This document shows, piece by piece, positions 1 to 8,700 of a stretch of DNA of 64,000 nt. Source of the DNA: Mycobacterium sp. E1214 (lineage in GTDB: Bacteria; Actinomycetota; Actinomycetes; Mycobacteriales; Mycobacteriaceae). Positions within the stretch are counted from its first letter, which is position 1; every line of letters begins with the position of its first letter. The translations under genes and the position numbers were made by a program. The stretch spans positions 1 through 64,000 of the forward strand of contig NZ_LZJC01000050.1 in the NCBI RefSeq assembly GCF_001666755.1, in the 5' to 3' direction. The notes beneath the pieces are model-generated. The model had not been told where the DNA came from, did not search any database, and saw only the letters and a list, made by a program, of their open reading frames with translations.

Positions 1-1235
1 GCGCCTCGGCCGCGGGGGCGGCCGGCGTGGCCGCCGGTGCGGGGGCGGGCCGCGCCGGGGCGTCGGAGGCCGGAATCGACAGGTCCAGGCGGGTCTCGAT
101 CCGTTCGACGCGCTGCAGCAGCGCCGACTCGGTGTCGCTGGCCGACGGCAGCAGCAGGCGGGCGCAGACGACCTCCAGCAGCAGCCGCGGCGCCGTCGCG
201 CCACGCATCTCCCCCAGCCCGGCCTGCACCACCTCCGCGTAGCGGGTCAGAGTGGCCGGCCCGATGCGGACCGCCTGCTCGCGCATCCGCTCCAGCACGT
301 CCTCGGGCGCGTCGACCACCCCGCGGCTGACCGCGTCGGGCACGGCCTGCAACACGATCAGGTCGCGGAACCGCTCCAGCAGATCGGTGGCGAAGCGCCG
401 CGGGTCGTGGCCCGCGTCGATCACCGACTCCACCGCCCCGAACAGCGCCTGGGCGTCCGCCGCGGCCAGGGCGTCCACCGCGTCGTCGATCAGCGCGACG
501 TCGGTGGCGCCCAGCAGGCCCAACGCCCGCTGATAGGTGACGTGGGAGTTCTCCGCGCCGGCCACCAGCTGGTCCAGCACCGACAGCGTGTCGCGCGGCG
601 AGCCGCCGCCGGCACGGATCACCAGCGGGTACACCGCGTCGTCGACGACGACGCCCTCCTGCTCGCAGATCCGCCCGACCAGCCCCCGCATGGTCTTGGG
701 CGGCAGCAACCGGAACGGGTAATGATGCGTGCGCGACCGGATGGTCGGCAGCACCTTCTCGGGCTCGGTGGTGGCGAAGATGAAGATGAGGTGCTCGGGC
801 GGCTCCTCGACGATCTTGAGCAACGCGTTGAACCCGGCCGTGGTGACCATGTGCGCCTCGTCGACGATGAACACCCGGTACCGCGACTGCGCGGGCGCGT
901 AGAACGCCCGGTCCCGCAGCTCCCGGGTGTCGTCGACGCCGCCGTGGCTGGCGGCGTCGAGCTCCACCACGTCGATGCTGCCGGGCGCGTTCGGCGCCAG
1001 CGCCTGACACGAGTCGCACACCCCGCACGGGCTGGCCGTCGGGCCCTGGGCGCAGTTCAGGGACCGGGCCAGGATGCGGGCCGAGGACGTCTTGCCGCAG
1101 CCCCGCGGGCCGGAGAACAGGTAGGCGTGATTGATCCGGCCGGCTTCCAGCGCGATCGACAGCGGTTCGGTGACGTGCTCCTGCCCGACCACTTCGGCGA
1201 AGGTTGCCGGTCGGTACTTGCGGTAGAGAGCCACG
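1..1235 (-). CDS. dnaX: DNA polymerase III subunit gamma/tau (3' end outside window)
   Basis: Clamp-loader ATPase of the replicative polymerase. It begins at a GTG (1233-1235) giving VALYRKYRPATF, the typical DnaX start. The Walker A motif GPRGCGKT lies at residues 42-49. A four-cysteine zinc module follows in the stretch around residues 60-74. The Walker B/DEAH motif (VDEAHM) and sensor 1 (FIFATTEPEKV) come next. The last visible part is rich in alanine and proline, as in the linker before the tau C-terminal domain. About 411 codons are present and the reading frame runs off the left edge, so the C-terminal end is missing. It lies 50 bases downstream of the aminotransferase gene on the same strand. 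Identity is clear from sequence; the position beside SRP RNA and tRNA-Ser also matches M. tuberculosis Rv3721c. Confidence 0.97.
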
Positions 1236-1285
1236 GTGAGCAGGCTACCGGCGCGGCCCGACGACGGCCCGCCGCGCGGCGGTCG

Positions 1286-2614
<1,329 letters not shown>

Positions 2615-2636
2615 TCAGCGCGGGCCCCAGACGATA

Positions 2637-2725
2637 GGGGACCCCGCGCACCCGACAGAGCCCATTGACCCTTGCTGCCTTCCGGCCCTGGGGGAGTTCA
2701 CAGGATAGACGCCGCGCGGGGTCCG
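2637..2725 (-). ncRNA. ffs: Signal recognition particle RNA, small bacterial (4.5S) type
   Basis: On the minus strand the conserved SRP tetraloop region reads GGGCCGGAAGGCAGCAAGGG, the signature of the Ffh-binding helix 8 hairpin. The ends close as a perfect 11-bp helix: GGACCCCGCGC (from 2724 down to 2714) pairs with GCGCGGGGTCC (2649 down to 2639). The length of about 88 nt fits a single-hairpin 4.5S RNA. The exact 3' end is uncertain by a few bases. The RNA lies upstream of aspC with its own promoter. Confidence 0.93.
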
Positions 2726-2731
2726 GCAACG

Positions 2732-2737
2732 AGTCTA
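2732..2737 (-). promoter_or_regulatory. -10 element of the SRP RNA gene
   Basis: Minus-strand TAGACT matches the mycobacterial TANNNT hexamer. It ends seven bases before the GGACC that opens the closing helix of the SRP RNA, so transcription would start at the RNA's 5' end. No convincing -35 is seen. Confidence 0.55.
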
Positions 2738-2792
2738 GTACCCGGTTCCGCGCGACAGGCGAGCGACTGGCAGCAACCGACGTGGCCTCGGT

Positions 2793-2798
2793 TACCAT
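2793..2798 (+). promoter_or_regulatory. -10 element of tRNA-Ser(GGA)
   Basis: TACCAT (TANNNT type) ends seven bases before the first base of the mature tRNA at 2806. Transcription would therefore begin at, or one base from, the mature 5' end. No clear -35 is visible. Confidence 0.45.
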
Positions 2799-2805
2799 GG
2801 CCCAC

Positions 2806-2894
2806 GGAGGATTCGCCTAGTGGCCTATGGCGCTCGCCTGGAACGCGGGTTGGGTTAACAGCCCTCGCGGGTTCAAATCCCGCATCCTCCGCCA
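2806..2894 (+). tRNA. tRNA-Ser (anticodon GGA), CCA encoded
   Basis: Acceptor stem GGAGGAT (2806-2812) pairs with ATCCTCC (2884-2890), followed by discriminator G and an encoded CCA. The anticodon loop CTGGAAC gives anticodon GGA at 2840-2842, reading UCC and UCU serine codons. The long variable arm after the anticodon stem is typical of class II serine tRNA. The T arm has GGTTCAAATCC. Confidence 0.97.
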
Positions 2895-2900
2895 ATTGGC

Positions 2901-2927
2901 CGGGTCGGTCACCTTTAGGCTGACCCG
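2901..2927 (+). terminator. Possible terminator hairpin after tRNA-Ser(GGA)
   Basis: CGGGTC at 2901-2906 can pair with GACCCG at 2922-2927 seven bases after the encoded CCA. There is no T tract, so the assignment rests on position and stem only. Confidence 0.3.
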
Positions 2928-2950
2928 TGCCGATCAGCTTGAGGAGGCTT

Positions 2951-3778
2951 ATGGGGCGCAAGGTCGCCGTCTTTTGGCACGCGTCGTTCTCGATCGCTGC
3001 CGGCTTCCTCTACTTCTTGTTCGTGCTGCCCCGCTGGCTCGAGCTGATGGGTGACACCGCGCATTCCCTGGGGACGGCGCTGCGGATCGTCACCGGTGCG
3101 GTCATCGCGCTGGCGGCGCTGCCCGTGGTGTTCACGCTGCTGCGCACCCGCAGGCCAGAGTTCGGCACCCCGCAGCTGGCGCTGACGCTGCGGGTGTGGT
3201 CGATCGTGGCCCACGTCCTGGCCGGCGTGCTGATCATCGGCACCGCGATCAGCGAGATCTGGCTCAGCCTGAACGCCGCCGGGCGCTACCTGTTCGGGAT
3301 CTACGGCGCGGCCGCCGCGATCGCCGTGCTGGGCATCTTCGCCTTCTATCTCTCCTTCGTCGCGGAACTTCCGCCGCCGCCACCCAAACCGATCAAGGGG
3401 AAGAAGCCGAAGAAGCGTCGGGACAAGAAGCGCCTGGCCGACTTAGACGAAACGGCCGACGACGAAACGGCCGACGACGAAACGGCCGACGACGAGGTGG
3501 TTGCCGACGCCGCGGACGTCGACGACAGCGAGACGGAAGCCCAGCCCGAGACGGAAGCCGAGCCCGAGCCCGACACCGTCGTGGCCGACGCCGAGGCGAC
3601 GCCACCCGCCGAGCCCAAGCAAGAAGCCCCCGACGAAACCCCCGAAGACCCCGAGCCGGCCGACGAGCCCGATGCGGACGTCCCGGCGCGGCTGCGCAAC
3701 CGGCGCCCCACGGGCAAGGGGTCGCACCGGATGCGTCGCAGGCGCACCCGCAGCGGCGTCGCCCTCGACGAGGACTGA
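2951..3778 (+). CDS. Four-helix membrane protein with acidic repeat tail (Rv3723 type)
   Basis: Protein of 275 residues. The ATG at 2951 is chosen because GAGGAGG lies just upstream (about 2941-2947); an in-frame GTG at 2927 would add eight residues but lacks such a site. Four hydrophobic segments are visible at roughly residues 8-28, 42-62, 83-103 and 112-135. A PPPPP stretch and a lysine/arginine cluster (KGKKPKKRRDKKR) follow, placing the tail on the cytoplasmic side if the positive-inside rule holds. The C-terminal 120 residues are low-complexity, rich in Asp, Glu, Ala and Pro, with three exact ETADD repeats, and end in a basic patch. Position matches Rv3723, a conserved membrane protein of unknown function. 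No enzymatic motif is seen. Confidence 0.88.
   Translation: MGRKVAVFWHASFSIAAGFLYFLFVLPRWLELMGDTAHSLGTALRIVTGAVIALAALPVVFTLLRTRRPEFGTPQLALTLRVWSIVAHVLAGVLIIGTAISEIWLSLNAAGRYLFGIYGAAAAIAVLGIFAFYLSFVAELPPPPPKPIKGKKPKKRRDKKRLADLDETADDETADDETADDEVVADAADVDDSETEAQPETEAEPEPDTVVADAEATPPAEPKQEAPDETPEDPEPADEPDADVPARLRNRRPTGKGSHRMRRRRTRSGVALDED
3449..3493 (+). repeat. Three tandem copies of a 15-bp unit inside the coding region
   Basis: GAAACGGCCGACGAC occurs at 3449, 3464 and 3479 without mismatch and encodes ETADD three times. The repeat keeps the frame, so copy number can change by slippage without breaking the protein. Confidence 0.95.
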
Positions 3779-3788
3779 AACCCCTCGA

Positions 3789-4538
3789 TCAGCCCTTGTG
3801 CCGCATCCGCGCCACGTAGTCCCCGAGCAGCCGCTGCGTGTGCTCGGCGCCCCACAGCCGGCGGACCTCGTCGTCGGTGACGCCGCGGGCGCGCAGGCGC
3901 GCCATCGTCGGCTCCCGCAGCTGGGCCTTGGTGTGCCGATACGCCTCGGCGGGGATGGCGCCGAGGTCGGCCGCCTCGGCCACCGCAGCCTCGAGCAGGT
4001 CCTCGGCGACGACGCGGTGCGCAAATCCGGCGGAGATGGCGTCGGCTCCGCGGTAGATCCGGCCGCCGAGCAGCGCGTCCTCGGCGTGCCGCCCGCACGC
4101 GTAGCGCAGCACCTCCAACGCGGCCACCGGGAAGGGCACGCCGACGCGCACCTCGGTCGCGCCGATCTGGGCGTCCGGTCCGATCAATCGCCGGTCGCAG
4201 GCGCAGGCCAGCACGCAGCCACCCGCGATGGCGGCGCCGTTGATCGCGGCCACGGTCGGGCCCTGGTAGGCGAACACGGCTTCGAAGGCCGCGGACAGCG
4301 CGGGCACCAGCCGGTCGGTGTAGTCGGCGCCGCCGTCGACCACGCGGTTCAGGTCCACCCCCGCGCTGAAGACGCGACCCGCCCCGGTGATGACGAGGGG
4401 CCCGGCGCCCGAATGCGCCAGCTCGTTCACCGATCGGGCCAGCTCTTCGAGCAGTTCGACGTCGAGGGCGTTGACGCGCCCGGCGGTCAGGGTCAGGATG
4501 CGGACGTCGCCGGAGCGTCGGGCCTCGATCATGGTCAT
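3789..4538 (-). CDS. Enoyl-CoA hydratase/isomerase family protein
   Basis: Crotonase-fold protein of 249 residues starting MTMIEARRSG. The two oxyanion-hole segments are recognisable: VFSAGVDL after the first beta unit and INGAAIAGGCVLA in the second. A later segment reads ATEVRVGVPFP, where the glutamate fits one of the acid/base positions of hydratases, so a hydratase, isomerase or related CoA-ester activity is possible. The substrate cannot be told from sequence. The start lies five bases downstream of the stop of the ParB-fold gene, implying one transcript. It ends about ten bases from the convergent membrane-protein gene. Confidence 0.88.
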   Translation of the reverse strand: MTMIEARRSGDVRILTLTAGRVNALDVELLEELARSVNELAHSGAGPLVITGAGRVFSAGVDLNRVVDGGADYTDRLVPALSAAFEAVFAYQGPTVAAINGAAIAGGCVLACACDRRLIGPDAQIGATEVRVGVPFPVAALEVLRYACGRHAEDALLGGRIYRGADAISAGFAHRVVAEDLLEAAVAEAADLGAIPAEAYRHTKAQLREPTMARLRARGVTDDEVRRLWGAEHTQRLLGDYVARMRHKG

Positions 4539-4543
4539 GCCCG

Positions 4544-4921
4544 TCAGCTCGCCGCGACCAGGACGACGGGGATGTCGGTGTTCTCGTCGGTGTGGTAACT
4601 GGCGCACACCCGGTGGTAGCCGTCGGCGATCTGCAGGGGGACGCCCTTCGCGAAGTTGCCGCGCACCAGCAGGATCGGCGACAGCGGCTGGCCTTTCTCG
4701 ATCTTGGCGAGGTCGTCGGCCACGTGGGGATTGCCGACGTCGAGCAAGCCCAGCTGGGCCGCCCGCAAGATGTCCTTGGCCTTCTTGTGCGCGACGGTTC
4801 CCGCCTTGAGCTCCTTGATCAGCTTCTTCACCGTCTTGCCGTCGGCGAGCATGGCCAGGTAGTCGGCCGCCGCCGGGAAGTCGTGAGCTTCGGGCTTGCT
4901 CAGCCACTGCACGCCTGCCAT
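4544..4921 (-). CDS. Small protein with a ParB/sulfiredoxin-like motif
   Basis: Protein of 125 residues with no signal peptide. The N-terminal half is helical and lysine-rich (TVKKLIKELKAG). The C-terminal half contains SPILLVRG followed by ADGYHRVCAS, which resembles the G-[YH]-H-R phosphate/nucleotide-binding motif of ParB-like and sulfiredoxin-like domains. No helix-turn-helix follows, so it is not a partition protein. It precedes the enoyl-CoA hydratase-like gene by five bases. I do not recognise a characterised homologue; ATPase or kinase activity as in other ParB-fold proteins is only a possibility. Confidence 0.75.
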   Translation of the reverse strand: MAGVQWLSKPEAHDFPAAADYLAMLADGKTVKKLIKELKAGTVAHKKAKDILRAAQLGLLDVGNPHVADDLAKIEKGQPLSPILLVRGNFAKGVPLQIADGYHRVCASYHTDENTDIPVVLVAAS

Positions 4922-5055
4922 CGATGATCTCCCTTTCGTGGCGCCTCGACGGCGCTTCCGCGGCGCCGATCACGACGGAGCCTACCGGCGCCGGGGGCGT
5001 TTTCGGCCGACATATTGGCCGCCGAATCCACCTATTGGGGCAGACCGAAAACCCC

Positions 5056-5061
5056 TATGCT
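5056..5061 (+). promoter_or_regulatory. -10 element for a leaderless transcript
   Basis: TATGCT (TANNNT) is followed by exactly six bases and then the GTG start at 5068. This is the spacing expected when transcription starts on the start codon. Confidence 0.6.
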
Positions 5062-5067
5062 GAGCGA

Positions 5068-6135
5068 GTGCCAAACACCTATCGCGTCGTCCAGTGGAAC
5101 ACCGGAAACGTCGGCAAGAGCTCGCTGAAATCGATCGTCACCAACCCCACCCTCGAGCTCGTCGGGTGCTACGCCTGGTCCCCCGCGAAGGCCGGCCGCG
5201 ACGCCGGGGAGCTGGTCGGCATCGCCCCGGTCGGCGTCACGGCCACCAACGACGTCGAGGAGCTGCTGGCCCTCAAGCCGGACTGCGTGGTCTACAACCC
5301 GATGTGGATCGACGTCGACGAGCTGGTCCGCATCCTGTCCGCGGGGGTCAACGTGGTGACGACGGCGTCGTTCATCACCGGGCACAACCTCGGCGCGGGC
5401 CGCGACCGGATCCTCGAGGCGTGCGGCAAGGGCAACGCGACCATCTTCGGGTCCGGCGTCAGCCCGGGCTTCGCCGAGCTGCTGGCCATCGTGTCCGCCA
5501 TGGTGTGCAACCGGATCGACAAGGTGACGGTCAACGAGGCCGCGGACACCACGTTCTACGACTCGCCGGACACCGAGAAGCCGGTGGGCTTCGGCCAGCC
5601 GATCGACAATCCGGAGCTGCCCGCGATGGCGGCCAAGGGCACGGCGATCTTCGGCGAGGCCGTCCGGCTGGTGGGTGACGCGCTGGGCGTCGAGCTCGAC
5701 GAGGTGCGCTGCGTGGCCGAATTCGCCCAGACGACGGCCGATCTGGAGATGGCCTCCTGGACCATTCCGGCCGGCTGCGTCGCCGGCACCTACATCAGCT
5801 GGCAGGGGCTCGTCGGCGACACGGTCCTGATCGACCTCAACGTGCGCTGGCGCAAGGGACAGACGCTCGAGCCCGACTGGAAGATCGACCAGGACGGCTG
5901 GGTCATCCAGATCGACGGGCAGCCCACGGTCACGACGAAAGTCGGCTTCCTGCCGCCGCCCTACTTCGAGGCGACCACGCTCGAGGAGTTCATGGACCTC
6001 GGTCACATCATGACCGCGGTGCCCGCGCTCAACGCGATCCCGGCAGTCGTCGCCGCGCCGCCCGGCATCGCGACCTACGCCGACCTACCGCTCACCCTCC
6101 CGCGGGGGAATGCCCACGTCAGCCGGGCCCGCTGA
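5068..6135 (+). CDS. NAD(P)-binding dihydrodipicolinate-reductase-like dehydrogenase
   Basis: Protein of 355 residues with an N-terminal Rossmann segment (VVQWNTGNVGKSS) and a C-terminal domain as in the DapB-like, amine-dehydrogenase-type oxidoreductases that are numerous in mycobacteria. Residues that would identify a substrate are not recognisable to me. The start is taken as GTG 5068 because a TANNNT hexamer sits six bases upstream and no ribosome-binding site is present; the open frame extends upstream to 4924 without another good start. A paralogue lies at 26368-27447. DapB itself is shorter (about 245 residues), so lysine biosynthesis is unlikely. Confidence 0.85.
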   Translation: MPNTYRVVQWNTGNVGKSSLKSIVTNPTLELVGCYAWSPAKAGRDAGELVGIAPVGVTATNDVEELLALKPDCVVYNPMWIDVDELVRILSAGVNVVTTASFITGHNLGAGRDRILEACGKGNATIFGSGVSPGFAELLAIVSAMVCNRIDKVTVNEAADTTFYDSPDTEKPVGFGQPIDNPELPAMAAKGTAIFGEAVRLVGDALGVELDEVRCVAEFAQTTADLEMASWTIPAGCVAGTYISWQGLVGDTVLIDLNVRWRKGQTLEPDWKIDQDGWVIQIDGQPTVTTKVGFLPPPYFEATTLEEFMDLGHIMTAVPALNAIPAVVAAPPGIATYADLPLTLPRGNAHVSRAR

Positions 6136-6142
6136 ACGGCGC

Positions 6143-6310
6143 TCAGGGCGGGCCGTCCGCCGGCGGCTCGTCCGGGCCGGGCGGCCGCTGGGGCGGCGAC
6201 TCGCCCAGGTACCGGCGCAACCGCAGCAGCTGATTGACCACCATGCCGATGCCCACCAGCATCAGCGCCGCCACTATCACCACCACGACCGCGGTGCTCA
6301 CACCGTCCAT
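6143..6310 (-). CDS. Small single-pass membrane protein
   Basis: A 55-residue frame beginning MDGVSTAVVVVIVAALMLVG. Residues 5-26 form one hydrophobic helix, followed by a basic stretch (LLRLRRYLGE) and a proline-rich tail ending PPADGPP. The positive charges after the helix suggest N-terminus out and tail inside. It is convergent with the dehydrogenase gene that stops at 6135 and divergent from the CsbD gene at 6364. Third-position GC bias and intact membrane topology support coding. Function unknown. Confidence 0.65.
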   Translation of the reverse strand: MDGVSTAVVVVIVAALMLVGIGMVVNQLLRLRRYLGESPPQRPPGPDEPPADGPP

Positions 6311-6363
6311 GATGACAGGGCCATGGGTTTGGGCGGCTCCCGTCGCCGGGTAGATACCCCGGC

Positions 6364-6537
6364 ATGAGTGCCGAAGACAAGCTGAAGAACAAGATCGAAG
6401 ACCTCGGCGGCCGGGCCAAGGAGGCCATCGGTAAGGCCACCGGCGACCACGAGACCAGGGACGAGGGCCGGGCGGACCAGGCGAAGTCCAGCCTCAAGGA
6501 CGCCGGCGAGAAGGTAAAGGACGCCTTCAAGAAGTAA
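6364..6537 (+). CDS. CsbD family stress-response protein
   Basis: A 57-residue, highly charged, helical protein starting MSAEDKLKNKIEDLGGRAKE and ending KVKDAFKK. The pattern KIEDLGGRAKEAIGKATGD and the ADQAKSSLKDAGEKVKDAF segment are hallmarks of CsbD/YjbJ proteins, small soluble proteins induced by general stress in many bacteria and of unknown mechanism. Its stop TAA (6535-6537) shares its last base with the ATG of the cutinase gene, so the two are translationally coupled. Confidence 0.9.
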   Translation: MSAEDKLKNKIEDLGGRAKEAIGKATGDHETRDEGRADQAKSSLKDAGEKVKDAFKK

Positions 6538-7238
6538 TGGGAACCGTCAAGACGGGGCGCCGGTTGCTGGCGTCCGGTGCCCTCGCGCTCGGACTGGCCG
6601 GCACGCTGGTGGCCAGCGTGCCGCCAGCGTCCGCGGACCCGTGCCCGGACGTCGAGGTGGTGTTCGCCCGCGGTTCGGGTGAGCCCCCGGGCGTCGGCGG
6701 AATCGGCCAGTCGTTCGTCGACGCGCTGCACAACCGCGTCGGCGGCAGGACCTACGCGGTCTACCCGGTGAACTACCTGGCCAGCACCGACTTCGCCAAC
6801 AGCAACTTCCCGTCGACGGTCATCGACGGCATCCGCGACGCCAGCTCCCACATCGAGGCGACGGCGGCCAATTGTCCCAACACCCGCGAGGTGCTCGGCG
6901 GCTATTCGCAAGGCGCCGCCGTGCTGGGCTACGTCACGGCCGCGACCGTGCCGCCGGGCGTGCCCGCGTCGGCGGTGCCCCCGCCGATGCCCCCGGAGGT
7001 GGCCCGGCATGTCGCCGCGGTCACCCTGTTCGGCACCCCGTCGGGTCAGTTCCTGGACAAGTACCACGCGCCCCCTCTCGTCATCGGGCCGTCGTATCAG
7101 CCCAAGACCCTCGAGCTATGCGCCCAGGGCGACCCGATCTGCGGCAGCGGGGACGGCAGCGACCCGGCGGCGCACGTCTCCTACGGCCTGAACGGCATGA
7201 CGAACCAGGCCGCGGACTTTGCCGCGAGCCACCTGTAG
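6537..7238 (+). CDS. cut5: Secreted cutinase/serine esterase (Cut5 type), intact
   Basis: Alpha/beta-hydrolase of 233 residues. Residues 1-33 form a Sec signal peptide with a basic start, hydrophobic core and an ASA cleavage motif. The catalytic serine is S124 in GGYSQG; the aspartate is D199 in CAQGDPIC and the histidine H213 in AAHVSY. Cysteines at 36/113 and 195/202 fit the two cutinase disulfides. Mycobacterial cutinase-like proteins act on lipids, phospholipids or mycolate esters; the substrate here is not evident. It overlaps the CsbD gene by one base. By position it corresponds to Rv3724A/B, annotated as two fragments in M. tuberculosis H37Rv, whereas here the frame is uninterrupted. 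Confidence 0.95.
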   Translation: MGTVKTGRRLLASGALALGLAGTLVASVPPASADPCPDVEVVFARGSGEPPGVGGIGQSFVDALHNRVGGRTYAVYPVNYLASTDFANSNFPSTVIDGIRDASSHIEATAANCPNTREVLGGYSQGAAVLGYVTAATVPPGVPASAVPPPMPPEVARHVAAVTLFGTPSGQFLDKYHAPPLVIGPSYQPKTLELCAQGDPICGSGDGSDPAAHVSYGLNGMTNQAADFAASHL

Positions 7239-7269
7239 GCGCCGCGGACCCGGATAGCAGAATCACACC

Positions 7270-8259
7270 ATGCGCGTTCTGATCACGGGCGGTACCGGAT
7301 TCGTCGGCGGCTGGACGGCCAAGGCCATCGAGGACGCCGGTCACACCGTCCGGTTCCTCGTCCGCAACCCCAAGAAGCTCGACACCACCGTCGGCACCCT
7401 GGGGGTGGACGTCTCGGACTTCGCCGTCGCCGACATCACCGACCGGATGGCGGTGCGCGACGCGCTGCAGGGCTGCGACGCCGTCGTGCACAGCGCCGCG
7501 CTGGTCGCCACCGACCCGCGGCAGACCGCCGACATGCTGGCCACCAACATGCAGGGCGCGCAGAACGTGCTGGGCCAGGCCGTCGAGCTCGGGCTGGACC
7601 CGATCGTGCACGTCTCGAGCTTCACCGCGTTGTTCCATCCGGGCCTCGAGACCATGACGGCGGATTTGCCGGTCACCGGCGGGGCGGACGGCTACGGGAC
7701 GTCGAAGGCCCAGGTGGAGATCTACGCCCGCGGGCTGCAGGACGCGGGCGCGCCGGTCAACATCACCTATCCGGGGATGGTGATCGGGCCGCCCGTCGGG
7801 GACCAGTTCGGCGAGGCCGGCGAGGGTGTGCGGGCCGCAGTGCAGATGCACGCGATCCCGGGGCGCAGCGCCGGGTGGCTGGTGGTCGACGTGCGCGACC
7901 TGGCCGCCCTGCACGCGGCGCTGCTGGAGCCCGGCCGCGGGCCGCGCCGCTACACCGCCGGCGGCCACCGGGTGTCCGCCGGTGAGCTGGCGAACATCCT
8001 CGGCCAGGTGGCGGGGACGCCCATGCTGGCGGTGCCGATCCCGGACACCGCGCTGCGCGTCGCCGGGGCGGTGCTGGATCGGGCGGGCCGGTTCCTGCCG
8101 TTCGAGACCTCGATCACCTGGGCCGGCATGCAGTACTACACGCAGATGCCCGCCTCCGACGATTCGCCCAGCGAGCGGGAACTCGGCATCACCTACCGGG
8201 ACCCGCAGCAGACCATGGCCGACACGTTCCAGGCCATTCGCGCGCAGGTCGCCGAGTAG
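7270..8259 (+). CDS. NAD-dependent epimerase/dehydratase (extended SDR, Rv3725 type)
   Basis: Protein of 329 residues starting MRVLITGGTGFVGG, the dinucleotide-binding TGGxGxxG motif of extended short-chain dehydrogenases. The catalytic tyrosine and lysine are in YGTSKAQ, about residue 139. A substrate-binding C-terminal half follows. The family acts on nucleotide sugars, sterols or flavonoid-like ketones; the substrate is not resolved. It follows the cutinase gene by 31 bases on the same strand and is convergent with the flavin/F420 protein. Confidence 0.88.
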   Translation: MRVLITGGTGFVGGWTAKAIEDAGHTVRFLVRNPKKLDTTVGTLGVDVSDFAVADITDRMAVRDALQGCDAVVHSAALVATDPRQTADMLATNMQGAQNVLGQAVELGLDPIVHVSSFTALFHPGLETMTADLPVTGGADGYGTSKAQVEIYARGLQDAGAPVNITYPGMVIGPPVGDQFGEAGEGVRAAVQMHAIPGRSAGWLVVDVRDLAALHAALLEPGRGPRRYTAGGHRVSAGELANILGQVAGTPMLAVPIPDTALRVAGAVLDRAGRFLPFETSITWAGMQYYTQMPASDDSPSERELGITYRDPQQTMADTFQAIRAQVAE

Positions 8260-8262
8260 GCG

Positions 8263-8646
8263 TCAGGCGGGCCGGATCTCCAGGCCGACGTGCACCTTGT
8301 CGATGCCGCCGCGCACGATCGAGTGGGCGTAGAACCACCAGGCGTGATACCAGTACCGCTTGAGCACGGCGTTGTAGACCCGCCGGGTCTCCGACTTCGG
8401 CAGCACCCGCGCGACGCCTTCGACCTCGTCGCTCTTGGGCTTGCCCAGCGCGGCGCTCTTGGCGAGGGTCACCCGCGGGGTGTTCTTGATCCGCTTGGTC
8501 TTCCACGAGCCGTCGTCGGTGATGACCAGGAGCTTGTCGCCGTCGGGCACCCCCCAGATGGGCGTGGGCTTGGGCCGGCCGTCCTTGGTGAAGGTCGTCA
8601 ACAGCAGGTACTTGGACTTGATGACGTCCGCGAAGGTGATGGCCAC
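8263..8646 (-). CDS. PPOX-class F420/FMN-dependent oxidoreductase
   Basis: Split-barrel protein of 127 residues. The N-terminal strand pair LLTTFTKDGRPKPTPIWG and the later ITDDGSWKTKRIKNTPRVTLA correspond to the cofactor-binding strands of the pyridoxamine-5'-phosphate-oxidase-like fold, including the basic KxxRIKN segment that contacts phosphate of FMN or F420. Mycobacterial members of this size commonly use F420 or bind flavin. A PxxxxRRVYN segment and an aromatic RYWYHAWWF stretch near the C-terminus are unusual and may line the ligand pocket. It ends three bases from the convergent epimerase gene. Confidence 0.82.
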   Translation of the reverse strand: MAITFADVIKSKYLLLTTFTKDGRPKPTPIWGVPDGDKLLVITDDGSWKTKRIKNTPRVTLAKSAALGKPKSDEVEGVARVLPKSETRRVYNAVLKRYWYHAWWFYAHSIVRGGIDKVHVGLEIRPA

Positions 8647-8700
8647 GGTCGGTCCTTATCTGTCTGGGTTGCCAGGACCATTTCCCAATAGTTCACATTT

